A DNA stretch of 64,000 nt from Nitrospira_D sp035465795 (GTDB taxonomy: Bacteria; Nitrospirota; Nitrospiria; Nitrospirales; Nitrospiraceae): contig NZ_JBMWAN010000004.1 of assembly GCF_049546785.1 (NCBI RefSeq), positions 124,001 through 188,000 of the forward strand, read 5' to 3'. Numbering within the stretch: the stretch's first letter is position 1; the number at the start of each line of letters is the position of its first letter. Positions 9,615 to 18,514 of this stretch are shown here, piece after piece. The notes below the pieces were generated by a model. It was not told the origin of the DNA. It worked only from the letters and a program-made list of their open reading frames with translations, and did no database searches. Made by a program: the position numbers and the translations under genes.

Positions 9615-11261
9615 TCAGTCCGGAACATAGCGGCCCAACAACGGCGTCACGAAACCGGCCATCGTCTGCAAACGCCCGTCGGCGATCGCCTCGGATTCGC
9701 CGGCATGGACCGCCGACACGAGACGCACCAGTGCGCCGTCGGCCCGATGCCGCGTCAAGGAGTCCCAAAAGAGAAACCACTTCACGAGATACTCGCTGGT
9801 AACCCAGCGATCGCGCTGCTTGAACCAGTAGTACACGATCTGTTTCTGGCCGCCCTTCTGAATCGCGACCCGGTTGACGTCCAGGGTCTGAGCGGTTCCG
9901 GCATGATGGTCCACCCGTACCGTGTCGAACGACGTAATCTCCCAACCTCCGCCCGGAATGCATTGTCTCGGCGAGTGCGACGACCGGCCTTTCTTCGGAG
10001 ACTGGTAATAGGCCACGTACACATTGACCGGAAGCTTCCCGACCGCGCTGTAGTCCGCCAGCACGTAATCGTCCACTTGCAAGGCCTCGAGGTACTGCCG
10101 CTCCATGGCGGAAGAGACGCCCTGCCATTCGCCCAGCTGCGACGGAAAGTCCAGCAACGACTGCCGCGCAGGAGGCGGAAAATCCTGCGGAGCGAACGAC
10201 GGCGCGGCAACAGCCGCCAGTACGAGCAGAATTCCTCCCGCCAGCACGGGACCCGACGCCACGCGAACGGCGGACGGGTGAACGGAACGTCGCGAAAACG
10301 ATCCGCCTGTCTCAACCGGCGGGGAACCGATCAATTCCCCGAAGGGACGGCGAGAAGCGGAAGAACCGACTCGTGCCAGGCACCACATCTCAACCCAGAG
10401 CAGGCCCAAACTCGCCACGAAGAAAATCCATCCCTCGAAGAAGTGGCTGAAGCCTTCAGCCGCACCCTGCCCGTAAATCTCAACCAACACTCCGATCGCC
10501 CCGATCCGGAAGCCGTTCAGAAGAATTGAGATCGGAATACTGGACAAGAACAGCAGCACCCGCTTCCAGAGAGATTCACGGTAGAGATAAGCGCAGAGCA
10601 GCGTGAGGGCCGTGAGCGGGAACAGATACCGGAGTCCGCTGCAGGCCTCGACCACCTGTAACTGGATCGGCCCCAGATCGATCACGTTGCCTTCCCGATA
10701 GGCCACCACGCCGATGAGCTGGAGACAACCGACGCCCAGCGCAGAGGACAGCAGCTGGAGACGGCTTGATAATTCCTGATGAAGAAATTCCGGCAAGGGA
10801 ATCGCTGTAAGAAGATAGAAGAGTGGAAACGCGATCAGGGCGACCCCCGATGTTCCCACCACACACGTGATCAGTCCGACAAGCACCAGCCACAGCGAGC
10901 CATGCACGACCGCATACATGGCGGCAAACTCGCCGACCGCATAGAGGAGCAGCCCGACGAAGACGATCGGAATCCCCCACCAGAAGCCACGCCGCTCAAT
11001 AGCCTGCAGCTGAGTCCAGCGAAGCCAGACCAGATAAAGCGAAATCAACGGAATAAACGGCCCATGGCTGTAGTTGTCATTTTCCAGCCAGGCCTGCCCG
11101 AGGAATCGCAGACTGTCTGCGTAGAGATAGCCCAGGAGCATTACGGCGACAGCCAGGAAGCCCCACGACGCCCAGCTCCCCTTGCCCATCGGAAGCGCAA
11201 CCGGGGCAATGCCGGAAGGCGGAGACAGCGGAGTCCCCTCTGTTCTCGATTGAACGCTCAT
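9615..11261 (-). CDS. xrtA: Exosortase A with C-terminal EpsI domain
   Basis: An integral-membrane cysteine transpeptidase-like enzyme that processes the C-terminal signal of PEP-CTERM proteins. With the ATG at 11261 it has 548 residues; the putative catalytic Cys is at 207 (VEACSGLR), Arg at 252 (NGFRIG) and His at 273 (GFSHFFEGW), among about eight membrane helices. Residues about 335-548 form an EpsI-like domain (HSPRQCIPGGGW at 429-440), a fusion typical of XrtA. The upstream ATG at 11306 has no ribosome site, whereas 11261 has GAGGGG 7 bases before it. It is the first gene of unit A. Confidence 0.93.
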   Translation of the reverse strand: MSVQSRTEGTPLSPPSGIAPVALPMGKGSWASWGFLAVAVMLLGYLYADSLRFLGQAWLENDNYSHGPFIPLISLYLVWLRWTQLQAIERRGFWWGIPIVFVGLLLYAVGEFAAMYAVVHGSLWLVLVGLITCVVGTSGVALIAFPLFYLLTAIPLPEFLHQELSSRLQLLSSALGVGCLQLIGVVAYREGNVIDLGPIQLQVVEACSGLRYLFPLTALTLLCAYLYRESLWKRVLLFLSSIPISILLNGFRIGAIGVLVEIYGQGAAEGFSHFFEGWIFFVASLGLLWVEMWCLARVGSSASRRPFGELIGSPPVETGGSFSRRSVHPSAVRVASGPVLAGGILLVLAAVAAPSFAPQDFPPPARQSLLDFPSQLGEWQGVSSAMERQYLEALQVDDYVLADYSAVGKLPVNVYVAYYQSPKKGRSSHSPRQCIPGGGWEITSFDTVRVDHHAGTAQTLDVNRVAIQKGGQKQIVYYWFKQRDRWVTSEYLVKWFLFWDSLTRHRADGALVRLVSAVHAGESEAIADGRLQTMAGFVTPLLGRYVPD

Positions 11262-11333
11262 CGCGAGCCCCTCATCCCGTCTCGTCTTCCTCGGGGAAGT
11301 ACACATCGACTTTGGCCGATCATCAGGCTTGTC

Positions 11334-11398
11334 AGTCTATCGCTCACCGGTCGAGCGATGGCATCGCGAATATCAAGTTTGTGTTAACGAAATGTTAA
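11334..11398 (-). promoter_or_regulatory. Promoter A with three 11-bp-phased boxes, upstream of xrtA
   Basis: Read on the minus strand: TTAAC starting at 11398, TTAAC at 11387, TTGATA at 11376, then TAGACT at 11339-11334. The boxes are exactly 11 bp apart and the TAGACT lies 37 bp from the TTGA box. A perfect inverted repeat (GCGATG-C-CATCGC) fills part of the gap. The layout is the same at 19,882-19,946 and 22,098-22,162. The predicted 5' leader to xrtA is about 65 bases. Box spacing resembles PhoB/PhoP-family direct repeats. Confidence 0.72.
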
Positions 11399-11505
11399 AA
11401 CAAAGGGAGGGAAGGATGAGTCAGAGGATCTCGGGTATGACTCTGCCATGCCTCAAGATCTGCATCGGAAGGACAGAGTCCTGCAAAATCAAACCCTTCA
11501 CTCAG

Positions 11506-12414
11506 CTAATGAACCGTGCGATCTGCGGACGGACCGGGGGCAGGTGGCTCCAGTCGCTTGAGAAACCGTTTCGTCACTTGCCACCAGGGGGCCTCGTCGT
11601 TCCAGGAATCCGGCCCGTTCTCTCCCCAGCCTCCCCAGATCACGACGCCATCCGCATGCTGGTAAACCGTATTCAACTGCAGCTCCCAGTAGTCCGGATC
11701 GAGCGGACGATGGCCGAGCAATCGATTGGATTCATGGTACTGCGGCCAGAGAAACGCATAGACCGGCTTCCCATGCGCTTTCCGTCTGGCTTCCGTGATC
11801 TGGGCGACCGCATAGGTCACCCACCCCTGCCGGTCAGGATAGAAGGTATACAGAGAGGGAAATAACGCGTCGACCCGCTGACTGATCCCCTCCAACCGAT
11901 CGTTGTCCTGCTGCCAGGATCGAAACTCCGCGCCCGCAGGATCGCGAATGGCGCGCCAGTAGTCCGGTAGCGGTACCGTGCCGTAGACGCCGAATGACAC
12001 GCCGGGCGCCTCCTCCTTGGCCCACGACAGCACGGAGAGAAACTTGGCGACCGCCGATTGCACCGCGGCCCCCTCTCCCTTGAGCGGCCATCGTTCGATA
12101 TCGATGACCACCGGCTCCCGTGAGGCGCGCAGTTCGTTCGCGAGAGACCGCACCATGACCTCGGGCGGCATGGCAGCAGGCGACTGGTTGGCGACGAAGA
12201 GACGCGACTCATATAACACCGTGATAGGCCGAATGTGATAAGTCCCGAGCGCGGGCTTGTCCTTGTAGAGCGTGGCATCGAAAACCACGAACGGCCGCTT
12301 GTCGGCGGCCGTCACCGGCGGATCGCTCGCTGCAGGATGGCGGGGCAACAAGATGCCCGCCACGGCCGCGGCGACGAAAACACACAGCACCGGTCTCAGC
12401 CGATCCCAAGCCAT
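11506..12414 (-). CDS. GH56 (hyaluronidase)-like exported protein
   Basis: A 302-residue protein with an N-terminal signal/anchor (residues 8-28) and a domain that lines up by eye with GH56 hyaluronidases: VVIDIERW at 102-109 holds the D-x-E acid pair (Asp105, Glu107), then QQDNDRLEG, FPSLY at 185-189, KPVYAFLWPQY at 216-226 and HADGVVIWGG at 253-262, in the same order as in bee-venom hyaluronidase. It is the last gene of unit B; its ATG overlaps the preceding stop (TAATG). It may trim or release the polymer made by this locus. A catalytic role is inferred from retention of the acid pair. Confidence 0.68.
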   Translation of the reverse strand: MAWDRLRPVLCVFVAAAVAGILLPRHPAASDPPVTAADKRPFVVFDATLYKDKPALGTYHIRPITVLYESRLFVANQSPAAMPPEVMVRSLANELRASREPVVIDIERWPLKGEGAAVQSAVAKFLSVLSWAKEEAPGVSFGVYGTVPLPDYWRAIRDPAGAEFRSWQQDNDRLEGISQRVDALFPSLYTFYPDRQGWVTYAVAQITEARRKAHGKPVYAFLWPQYHESNRLLGHRPLDPDYWELQLNTVYQHADGVVIWGGWGENGPDSWNDEAPWWQVTKRFLKRLEPPAPGPSADRTVH

Positions 12415-13688
12415 TACTTGTCCCCGACTGCAACCGGAATCTTTTGCGCTACCCCCTCATCGCTCCTGAGTGCGGCAGCGAGGACGGCCTCCAGAAGCGC
12501 CCGCCAGGTCTGCAAGGCATGCGCGCGTGCATACTGCCGGTCGAATGCGCGCCGCGCGCGCAGCCCTGCTTCGATCACCTGATGCCGCTCGTCAGAAAGG
12601 GACAGGATCCTTCCGGCCAGCCCCTCCGCATTGCCGATAGAGAAGCTCCACCCGCATTGTTCGCGCTGCAGAATGCGGGAGATCTCTCCATCGGGATCGC
12701 CGACATAGATAACCGGACGGCCCGCTGCGGCGATCCCGTAGAACTTGCTGGGCACGATCAGGCCTTCCAAAGCCGGCCGCAGCGAAATCAGATGGACATC
12801 CGGCAGGCTCAGGCTCCACCGCAAACGATCGGCGGGCTGATAGGGACGGAACTGCACGTTGGTCAGGCCGCGCGCCGCCACTTCGGCTTCGAGCCAGCAA
12901 CGACCGGCTCCGTCGCCGATGAACAGGAAGACGACCTCTTCCGCCGCTTTGAGCAGATCGGCGGCTTCGACCATGGTCTGAAACTCGTGGACCTGGCCCA
13001 TGTTGCCGGAATACCCCAATACGAACTTGCCCTCCAGTTGCCACTCGCGCACCAGCGGATTGTCTTCCTTAAGAACCGGCCGGATGAGATCCCCATCCGC
13101 CCAGTTCTCGATGACTGTGATGCGGTCTGACGGAACCCCTTCGTCACGGAGACGTTGCGCCATGATCGTGCCAAGCACAACATTCGCCTGAGCTTTCCGT
13201 AAGGAGCCGTTACGCACGCGTCTCAACAGCGGGGCCACATACCGCACGCCGGACACATCCAGCACCCCGGCCACCTCCGGGAACAGATCCTGAACCCAAT
13301 TCACCAGCAGCCCCCGCTTGAGCGCGACCGCCCATGCGGCACAGACCGACATCATGGGAGGGTCGGTCTTGGCCACCACCACATCGCTCGGCCGGATCGA
13401 TCGCAGCAACCGCCATGTCGCGCCGGCGTAAAAGGTCAGATAGTCCAGCATCCGTCCCCAGAGGCTGCCACGGCCGAAGCGCGAGGTACGCACCCTGTGG
13501 ACATGCACGCCCCGAATCACTTCCTCGGAGAGGAGCGACGCCCGGGGATCGGTATAGAGCTGCCCGCCGGTGATCACATGAATGTCCTGCCCGCGGGATG
13601 CCAGGTCGAACGCCAGGTCGCTCAGCAATTGACTTGTCGCCGAGTGATCGGGATAAAAGTAGCGATTGACAAAAATGGTCTTGCCCAT
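12414..13688 (-). CDS. Glycosyltransferase family 4 (WcaI/WbuB-like)
   Basis: A 424-residue GT-B enzyme. The N-terminus (NRYFYPDHSATSQLLSDLA) and the C-terminal donor-site motif EGLIVPSKFYG are typical of WcaI/WbuB-like GT4 transferases that extend lipid-linked repeat units in the cytoplasm. The sugar and linkage cannot be told from sequence. It lies 39 bases after the GT2 gene in unit B and its TAA stop overlaps the start of the GH56-like gene by one base. Confidence 0.85.
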   Translation of the reverse strand: MGKTIFVNRYFYPDHSATSQLLSDLAFDLASRGQDIHVITGGQLYTDPRASLLSEEVIRGVHVHRVRTSRFGRGSLWGRMLDYLTFYAGATWRLLRSIRPSDVVVAKTDPPMMSVCAAWAVALKRGLLVNWVQDLFPEVAGVLDVSGVRYVAPLLRRVRNGSLRKAQANVVLGTIMAQRLRDEGVPSDRITVIENWADGDLIRPVLKEDNPLVREWQLEGKFVLGYSGNMGQVHEFQTMVEAADLLKAAEEVVFLFIGDGAGRCWLEAEVAARGLTNVQFRPYQPADRLRWSLSLPDVHLISLRPALEGLIVPSKFYGIAAAGRPVIYVGDPDGEISRILQREQCGWSFSIGNAEGLAGRILSLSDERHQVIEAGLRARRAFDRQYARAHALQTWRALLEAVLAAALRSDEGVAQKIPVAVGDK

Positions 13689-13727
13689 ACGTATCCGGAG
13701 GGGCAGAGTCTGCCGCCCCGGCTCCTC

Positions 13728-14567
13728 TCAGATCGGCAGCCCGCGCGCCCGCCGCTCGAGTTCCCGCATCTTCAGCACGATCAGATATTCGTAAAAGGAT
13801 TGCAGCACGCAATAGGTGAACCCGGCCCGGCCATCCATGAATCCCCTCTGCCACACGAACAAGTAGACAAACTTGATGAAGGGGCGCCAGGGCAGCCGGA
13901 ACGACAGGTTCTTGAGTGCCCGGCGGCGCAGCGCACGGTCGCGGCTGAAGAGCCCGGGCTGCGCCTCCGAGGACTGCGAGGGCTGACCGAGCAGCTTCAT
14001 CCCCTCGTGCGCCTCCAGTTGCGAATAGCGGTTATGCTTATCGATCCACTCCGAAATGCCCTTGCTGAAGTTGTAATGCACCAGCATCCCGCGCAAATAC
14101 CCGTGCGGGCCGTCGATGACGGGAACCGGGTTGACCAGCCGCTCGAATCGGACATGAGAAGGACGAAACAGCCGCATAATCATGCCGGGCGGCATCGCAT
14201 GCCTGATCCAGCGGCCCATAAACATGTTCCGGCGACCGCAGTAGTAGGCCACGGCGCTCAGGCCCGGGTCCCGCGCGATCGAGGCCAGTTCGTCCTTCAA
14301 CTCCTCCGTCATCCGTTCGTCCGCATCGAGATAAAACACCCAGGGGTGTTTGAACGGAATCTGCTCGAGTGCCCAATTCTGATGGGCGGACCAATTGTCG
14401 AAGCGGCGCTGCACGACTCGCGCACCCATTCCCTCCGCAATCTTCACCGTCCCGTCGCTGCTGAACGAGTCCAGCACCACAATGTCGTCGGACCATTGCA
14501 CCGACCCGAGACACTCAGGCAGGTTGGCCTCCTCGTTCAGCGTCAGGATGAGAATCGATACGCTCAT
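13728..14567 (-). CDS. Glycosyltransferase family 2 (WaaE/KdtX-like)
   Basis: A 279-residue GT-A enzyme starting MSVSILILTLNEE, a standard start for this family. The metal-binding DAD is at 81-83 (FYLDADER). The arrangement and the RRNMFMGRW stretch resemble WaaE/KdtX-type beta-1,4-glucosyltransferases, but donor and acceptor are not determinable. The frame remains open 117 bases upstream of 14567, overlapping the acetyltransferase; the internal ATG at 14567 is preferred because it gives the canonical N-terminus and a 25-base gap. Confidence 0.85.
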   Translation of the reverse strand: MSVSILILTLNEEANLPECLGSVQWSDDIVVLDSFSSDGTVKIAEGMGARVVQRRFDNWSAHQNWALEQIPFKHPWVFYLDADERMTEELKDELASIARDPGLSAVAYYCGRRNMFMGRWIRHAMPPGMIMRLFRPSHVRFERLVNPVPVIDGPHGYLRGMLVHYNFSKGISEWIDKHNRYSQLEAHEGMKLLGQPSQSSEAQPGLFSRDRALRRRALKNLSFRLPWRPFIKFVYLFVWQRGFMDGRAGFTYCVLQSFYEYLIVLKMRELERRARGLPI

Positions 14568-14592
14568 GATGCTGCCTCGTTCGCGACGGGGC

Positions 14593-15153
14593 TCATGCTG
14601 ACTCCTTCGGCGGCGCATATTTCTTGATGATGCGGGCGGGATTCCCGCCGACCACCGTCCAGGGATCGACGTGGCGAAACACACTCGCGCGCGCCCCGAC
14701 CACCGCCCCTTCGCCGATCATCACCCCGGGCCCGACGAACGCATCGGCAGCCACCCACGCCCGCCGCCCGATTCTGATCGGAGCCGTGATGACCGGCATG
14801 GCCTTCACCGTATAGTCATGGCCGGCAGTACAGAGAAAGGCGTATTGACTGACCGTGGCATAGGGTTCGAGCGTGATCCGATCGACGGCATAACAATCGA
14901 CATGATCCCCGAGACAACTCCCTTCCTCCATCGAGAGATTCCATGGGGCCCAGATCCTGGCCGATGGATACGGATGCGCGCCCCGCTCAATGCGCGCTCC
15001 AAACAGCCGAAGCAGCCAGCGCCGCCAGGCGTGGAACGGCCGTGGGCTGGGACGGAAGAACACGAGCCAGACGGCCGTCCACAATACCCGGCCGATGCGA
15101 TTCTGGTACGAGTGCGGACTGGGAAACGATTGAACCGGCAACTCCCTCTGCAT
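14593..15153 (-). CDS. WcaF-like acetyltransferase (left-handed beta-helix)
   Basis: A 186-residue hexapeptide-repeat acyltransferase. After an N-terminal amphipathic part, residues about 55-178 form a left-handed beta-helix, with the catalytic-type His at 112 (TAGHDY) and the closing GNPARIIKKY. This matches WcaF of colanic-acid loci, which O-acetylates a fucose residue. That fits the GDP-fucose genes at 20,037-22,006, although the acceptor here is inferred. It lies between two other unit-B genes with short gaps. Confidence 0.85.
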   Translation of the reverse strand: MQRELPVQSFPSPHSYQNRIGRVLWTAVWLVFFRPSPRPFHAWRRWLLRLFGARIERGAHPYPSARIWAPWNLSMEEGSCLGDHVDCYAVDRITLEPYATVSQYAFLCTAGHDYTVKAMPVITAPIRIGRRAWVAADAFVGPGVMIGEGAVVGARASVFRHVDPWTVVGGNPARIIKKYAPPKESA

Positions 15154-15157
15154 CCTG

Positions 15158-15793
15158 TTACCTCAATGGCCCCGGATGTGGGCCCCGTTTGGTCGGCCGC
15201 GTCAGCATGGCCTCATGGATGGCTCGTTCCCGCTCATCGAACCGGTAGCGGAGCACCCGGGCCGGGACCCCGGCGACCACCGCATAGGGCGGGACATCCT
15301 TCGTCACCACGGCCCCGGCGCCGACCACCGCCCCGTTGCCGATCGCAATCCCCCGGAGCACAATCGCTCCATGGCCGATCAGCACATCCAGGCCGATCCT
15401 CGTGACACAGGACGGCGGACGGCCGGAAAAGACGATCGGCGTCCCGGGAATATCGTAATTGTGATCGGCCCCGACAATTGAGACATAGGCCGACAGCGAG
15501 GAGTAATGTCCGACGTGCACGCGCGGCGGCAGCTGGCAGTACGGGCCGATGTAGACATAATCCCCGGCGACGAAACCCGAACCGATACTCACCGCCTTGC
15601 CTACGTGGAATCCTCTGCCGACGAGCGCCCCCCGGTATCGCAGACGAACCAGCAGCCACGCCCGGACCCGCTTGAGAACTTCTTTGCCCTTCTCCACGAG
15701 AGAACCGGGCCGCTCCGCGACAGAATCCCGTCCGATCCCCGGCATGAGACCTTCCCGCGTTTCACAGGGCATATCGGATCCGCGATTACCCAT
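15158..15793 (-). CDS. Second left-handed beta-helix acyltransferase
   Basis: A 211-residue hexapeptide-repeat acyltransferase with His111 in GADHNYD and the C-terminal GVPARVLRYRF. It probably decorates the polymer or its precursor with an acyl group. The start at 15793 is supported by GGAGGAGGG about 8 bases upstream and overlaps the O-antigen ligase stop by 8 bases; longer starts would run far into that gene. It ends 4 bases before the WcaF-like start. Two adjacent acyltransferases suggest two different decorations. Confidence 0.85.
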   Translation of the reverse strand: MGNRGSDMPCETREGLMPGIGRDSVAERPGSLVEKGKEVLKRVRAWLLVRLRYRGALVGRGFHVGKAVSIGSGFVAGDYVYIGPYCQLPPRVHVGHYSSLSAYVSIVGADHNYDIPGTPIVFSGRPPSCVTRIGLDVLIGHGAIVLRGIAIGNGAVVGAGAVVTKDVPPYAVVAGVPARVLRYRFDERERAIHEAMLTRPTKRGPHPGPLR

Positions 15794-17069
15794 GTCCGTA
15801 ACCCTCCTCCCATGGTTCACCGACAGCCACGTCATCCAGAGGCTCGGGCACCCACTCATCCGATTCGGCTTCAGGCCCTTCCATTGCCCCAGGCCTCATC
15901 ACGCTCACGAGAAACAGGAGCGAGGTCGGATTGCCGACATTGATCAGATACCGCTCGAAGATCGCAAGCAGGATATACCCGACACAGAGCCCCAATAAAA
16001 TGCTTTGGACGAACGCCCGGCCCGGGTCACGTGAGTCGGCCCATAACAGATGCAGCCCCCGCACAACCAGATACAGCACGCCGAGAAATCCGAGCACCCC
16101 GACTTCCGCCAGCGTCGCGAGATACCCGTTGTGCGCCGAGGTGTCGGCCTTCAGAAGATGTTCATGGGCGCGGAACCCCACTCCGAGCACGGGATTGCGC
16201 ACAAATAACTCCCACGTCCCCTTCCAGGCCGTCACCCGCCCCGACGCCCCCGAACTGATGCCGCGATCGGCGCTGCTCAGCGCATAGAAACGATCTGCGG
16301 TCTTGTAGAGCAGATCGCCGTATGCGATCGTCACGCCGACCGCCAACAGGAGCGCCATCCCGGCGAACAACAGCACCGGCCGACGGCGGGCCCGGAGGCG
16401 ACGCCACAGCACCAACACCAGCCCCACCACCGCAGCCCCCGCCGCCGCCCGCGAGCTGGTCAGGACAATGATCCCGGCAACCGGTCCCATCACCGCGAGA
16501 CGGAGCACCAAGGTCCTGATCGACATCGACGCAAGCAGGACCGACGTGGACACGAGCGCGACCGTATTGGGATTCAGCACATCCTTGCCGTTGCCCAGGC
16601 GCGTCCCCGGCACATAGTCGTACCAGGCAAACCCGGCCAGTAAACCGGTCATGAGAACGGCGAACACTTTCAATCCCCATTCATATTGATCGGCATCCAG
16701 ATTCGAGTTGAATTGCAACGCCAGCCAGATGCCCGCCAGAGTCAGCACGACGTAGCCGGTCGAGAGCAGGGCAACCGGACTCATGAAACTGGAGAGGGCC
16801 GAGGCCGCCCCGAAGAGAATCAGACCGCCGGTCGCCGCAAACGGCATCGATCGCGGAACGAAACGGCACCCCCCCATCGCAAAGTACAGAACCGGCCATA
16901 GCACAGCGGCGCCGAGCAGCACCATGGAGGCCGTCCCTTCATGGGCTCTCTCCAGCCGCCCTCCGAGTGAGGCCGCAAAGACCCCGCTGAGCCAGAGCCC
17001 CAACACCAGGCCCACCTGAGTCCCCCGTGGAGCGGTTTCGCTGAAGTCATCTTCCGGGTGAATGCTCAT
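15786..17069 (-). CDS. O-antigen ligase/polymerase family protein (Wzy_C)
   Basis: A 427-residue polytopic membrane protein with about ten or eleven helices. The large periplasmic loop carries the Wzy_C features: Arg at 206 (SSRAAAG) and His at 313 (SAHNGYLATLAEVG). In exosortase-A loci this family most likely polymerises the repeat units, or ligates them. Its start ATG overlaps the flippase stop (ATGA at 17066-17069). Confidence 0.85.
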   Translation of the reverse strand: MSIHPEDDFSETAPRGTQVGLVLGLWLSGVFAASLGGRLERAHEGTASMVLLGAAVLWPVLYFAMGGCRFVPRSMPFAATGGLILFGAASALSSFMSPVALLSTGYVVLTLAGIWLALQFNSNLDADQYEWGLKVFAVLMTGLLAGFAWYDYVPGTRLGNGKDVLNPNTVALVSTSVLLASMSIRTLVLRLAVMGPVAGIIVLTSSRAAAGAAVVGLVLVLWRRLRARRRPVLLFAGMALLLAVGVTIAYGDLLYKTADRFYALSSADRGISSGASGRVTAWKGTWELFVRNPVLGVGFRAHEHLLKADTSAHNGYLATLAEVGVLGFLGVLYLVVRGLHLLWADSRDPGRAFVQSILLGLCVGYILLAIFERYLINVGNPTSLLFLVSVMRPGAMEGPEAESDEWVPEPLDDVAVGEPWEEGYGHG

Positions 17070-18481
17070 GCGGACCTCATGTGCATCGCCAATCGACTCC
17101 CCATCGTCACACTGGTCGCTACCTCACCCGCCACGATCGCGAGGGCCAGCCCTTGCACCCCGATACTGGGCACGAGCACCGCTCCGAGCCCGGCCAGCAC
17201 TAGCCACTGCAGACTGAGCCCCACAATGGGCGTGCGATAATCCGCCAGCGCGTAACAGGAATTGCGGAACACCCGACTAAGGCTCATGAAGGGCAGCGCC
17301 CACACGGTAATCGACAGAATGGAGGCGGTGAAGCGGGCATGCTCAAGCGAAAACTTGCCGCGCATAAAGACCAGCTCCACGATCGACTCCGCGCACACCG
17401 TCACGATGGCTACCACCGAGACGCTGATCCCCAGCAACAGCAGTCCCTGCTTCCGGAGGATCGCCAGGCCGGTCCTCCGGTCTTCCCTAAAAGCGTCCAC
17501 CATCCGGGGAAATGTCATCGTCGTCATCGGGATCACCAGCAGCGACAGCGGCACAGAGACGATCGTGCTCGCATAGAAGAACCCGGCGATCGAGCCTCCC
17601 GGAAGCGAAGAGGCCAGGCTTCGCTCTGTTACCGCCACCGCCGCATACACCACCTCGCCCAACAGAATCGTGCCTGCCGCCGCCCAAAGCACGAACCACC
17701 CGTCACGGGCAGTGGCCATTGCCCCCGACGATGTACACGACGTCAATCTGACAAGCTGAACGGCGAAGAGAAGCATCACGAGCAGATTTCCCGCAGCTAC
17801 GCCCAGGATCAGCGCATCGATCCCCAGCCTCTCAGACAGAAACGTGATCGATGCGATCGAACAGACCGAGATGATGGATCCGGCCGCAAACCCTGGAGCG
17901 AACACGCCCAGCACCGCAAGCGCACCGCGAAGCAGGCCAGCGGTGCTGGCAAACACGATCGGCGCCGTCAGCCAATGGAGCATCCGCACGCCAGACGTCG
18001 CTTGCACGGCATCGAAATGCGGAAAGAGGCTGCGCAACAAGAACCCTCCGCTCCCCAACAGAAACGCCACCACCGCGAGATTCACGAGACACAAGCCGCA
18101 CAGGGCCGGCTTCAACGACCGGCTGACAGCGGCGGCGGTGCCATCGCGCCTCCCCCTGGAAATGAACGCCGTCTCCAGCGCATTGCCGATCTGCGCGCCA
18201 AAGAACAGATGCAGAGTCATGACGGCGACAAAAACGTCCAGCTGCGGGCTCACACCGAACGTGGAAGCGATCGTGAGTTCACGCGCAAAGCCGACCGCAA
18301 GGCCAAAGGCTGTCAGCAGGGAATACCCGGACAGCTGACAAAGAGGGCGCACGCCGTCGGCAACGGCGCGCCGCAGTCTCTCGACAGGGGCCCCACCCTG
18401 GTCCGGAACGACCGTCCTGTTCGGCGAGACAACGGAGCGGAGCGATGAAGACATTGGCGACGCCACCATTCGAACAGACAC
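17066..18481 (-). CDS. MurJ/Wzx-like lipid-linked oligosaccharide flippase
   Basis: A 471-residue MOP-superfamily membrane protein with about twelve to fourteen helices, closest in character to MviN/MurJ (FARELTIASTFGVSPQLDVFVAV near the N-terminus; FPRMVDAFREDR before the second half). It would flip the undecaprenyl-linked repeat unit across the inner membrane, since no classical Wzx is seen here. Other in-frame Met codons at 18469 and 18454 are possible starts. It follows the first glycosyltransferase of unit B by 33 bases. Confidence 0.83.
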   Translation of the reverse strand: MSVRMVASPMSSSLRSVVSPNRTVVPDQGGAPVERLRRAVADGVRPLCQLSGYSLLTAFGLAVGFARELTIASTFGVSPQLDVFVAVMTLHLFFGAQIGNALETAFISRGRRDGTAAAVSRSLKPALCGLCLVNLAVVAFLLGSGGFLLRSLFPHFDAVQATSGVRMLHWLTAPIVFASTAGLLRGALAVLGVFAPGFAAGSIISVCSIASITFLSERLGIDALILGVAAGNLLVMLLFAVQLVRLTSCTSSGAMATARDGWFVLWAAAGTILLGEVVYAAVAVTERSLASSLPGGSIAGFFYASTIVSVPLSLLVIPMTTMTFPRMVDAFREDRRTGLAILRKQGLLLLGISVSVVAIVTVCAESIVELVFMRGKFSLEHARFTASILSITVWALPFMSLSRVFRNSCYALADYRTPIVGLSLQWLVLAGLGAVLVPSIGVQGLALAIVAGEVATSVTMGSRLAMHMRSA

Positions 18482-18514
18482 GCCCTACTCCTCCGAAGCG
18501 AGCGGGCGCAAAGC

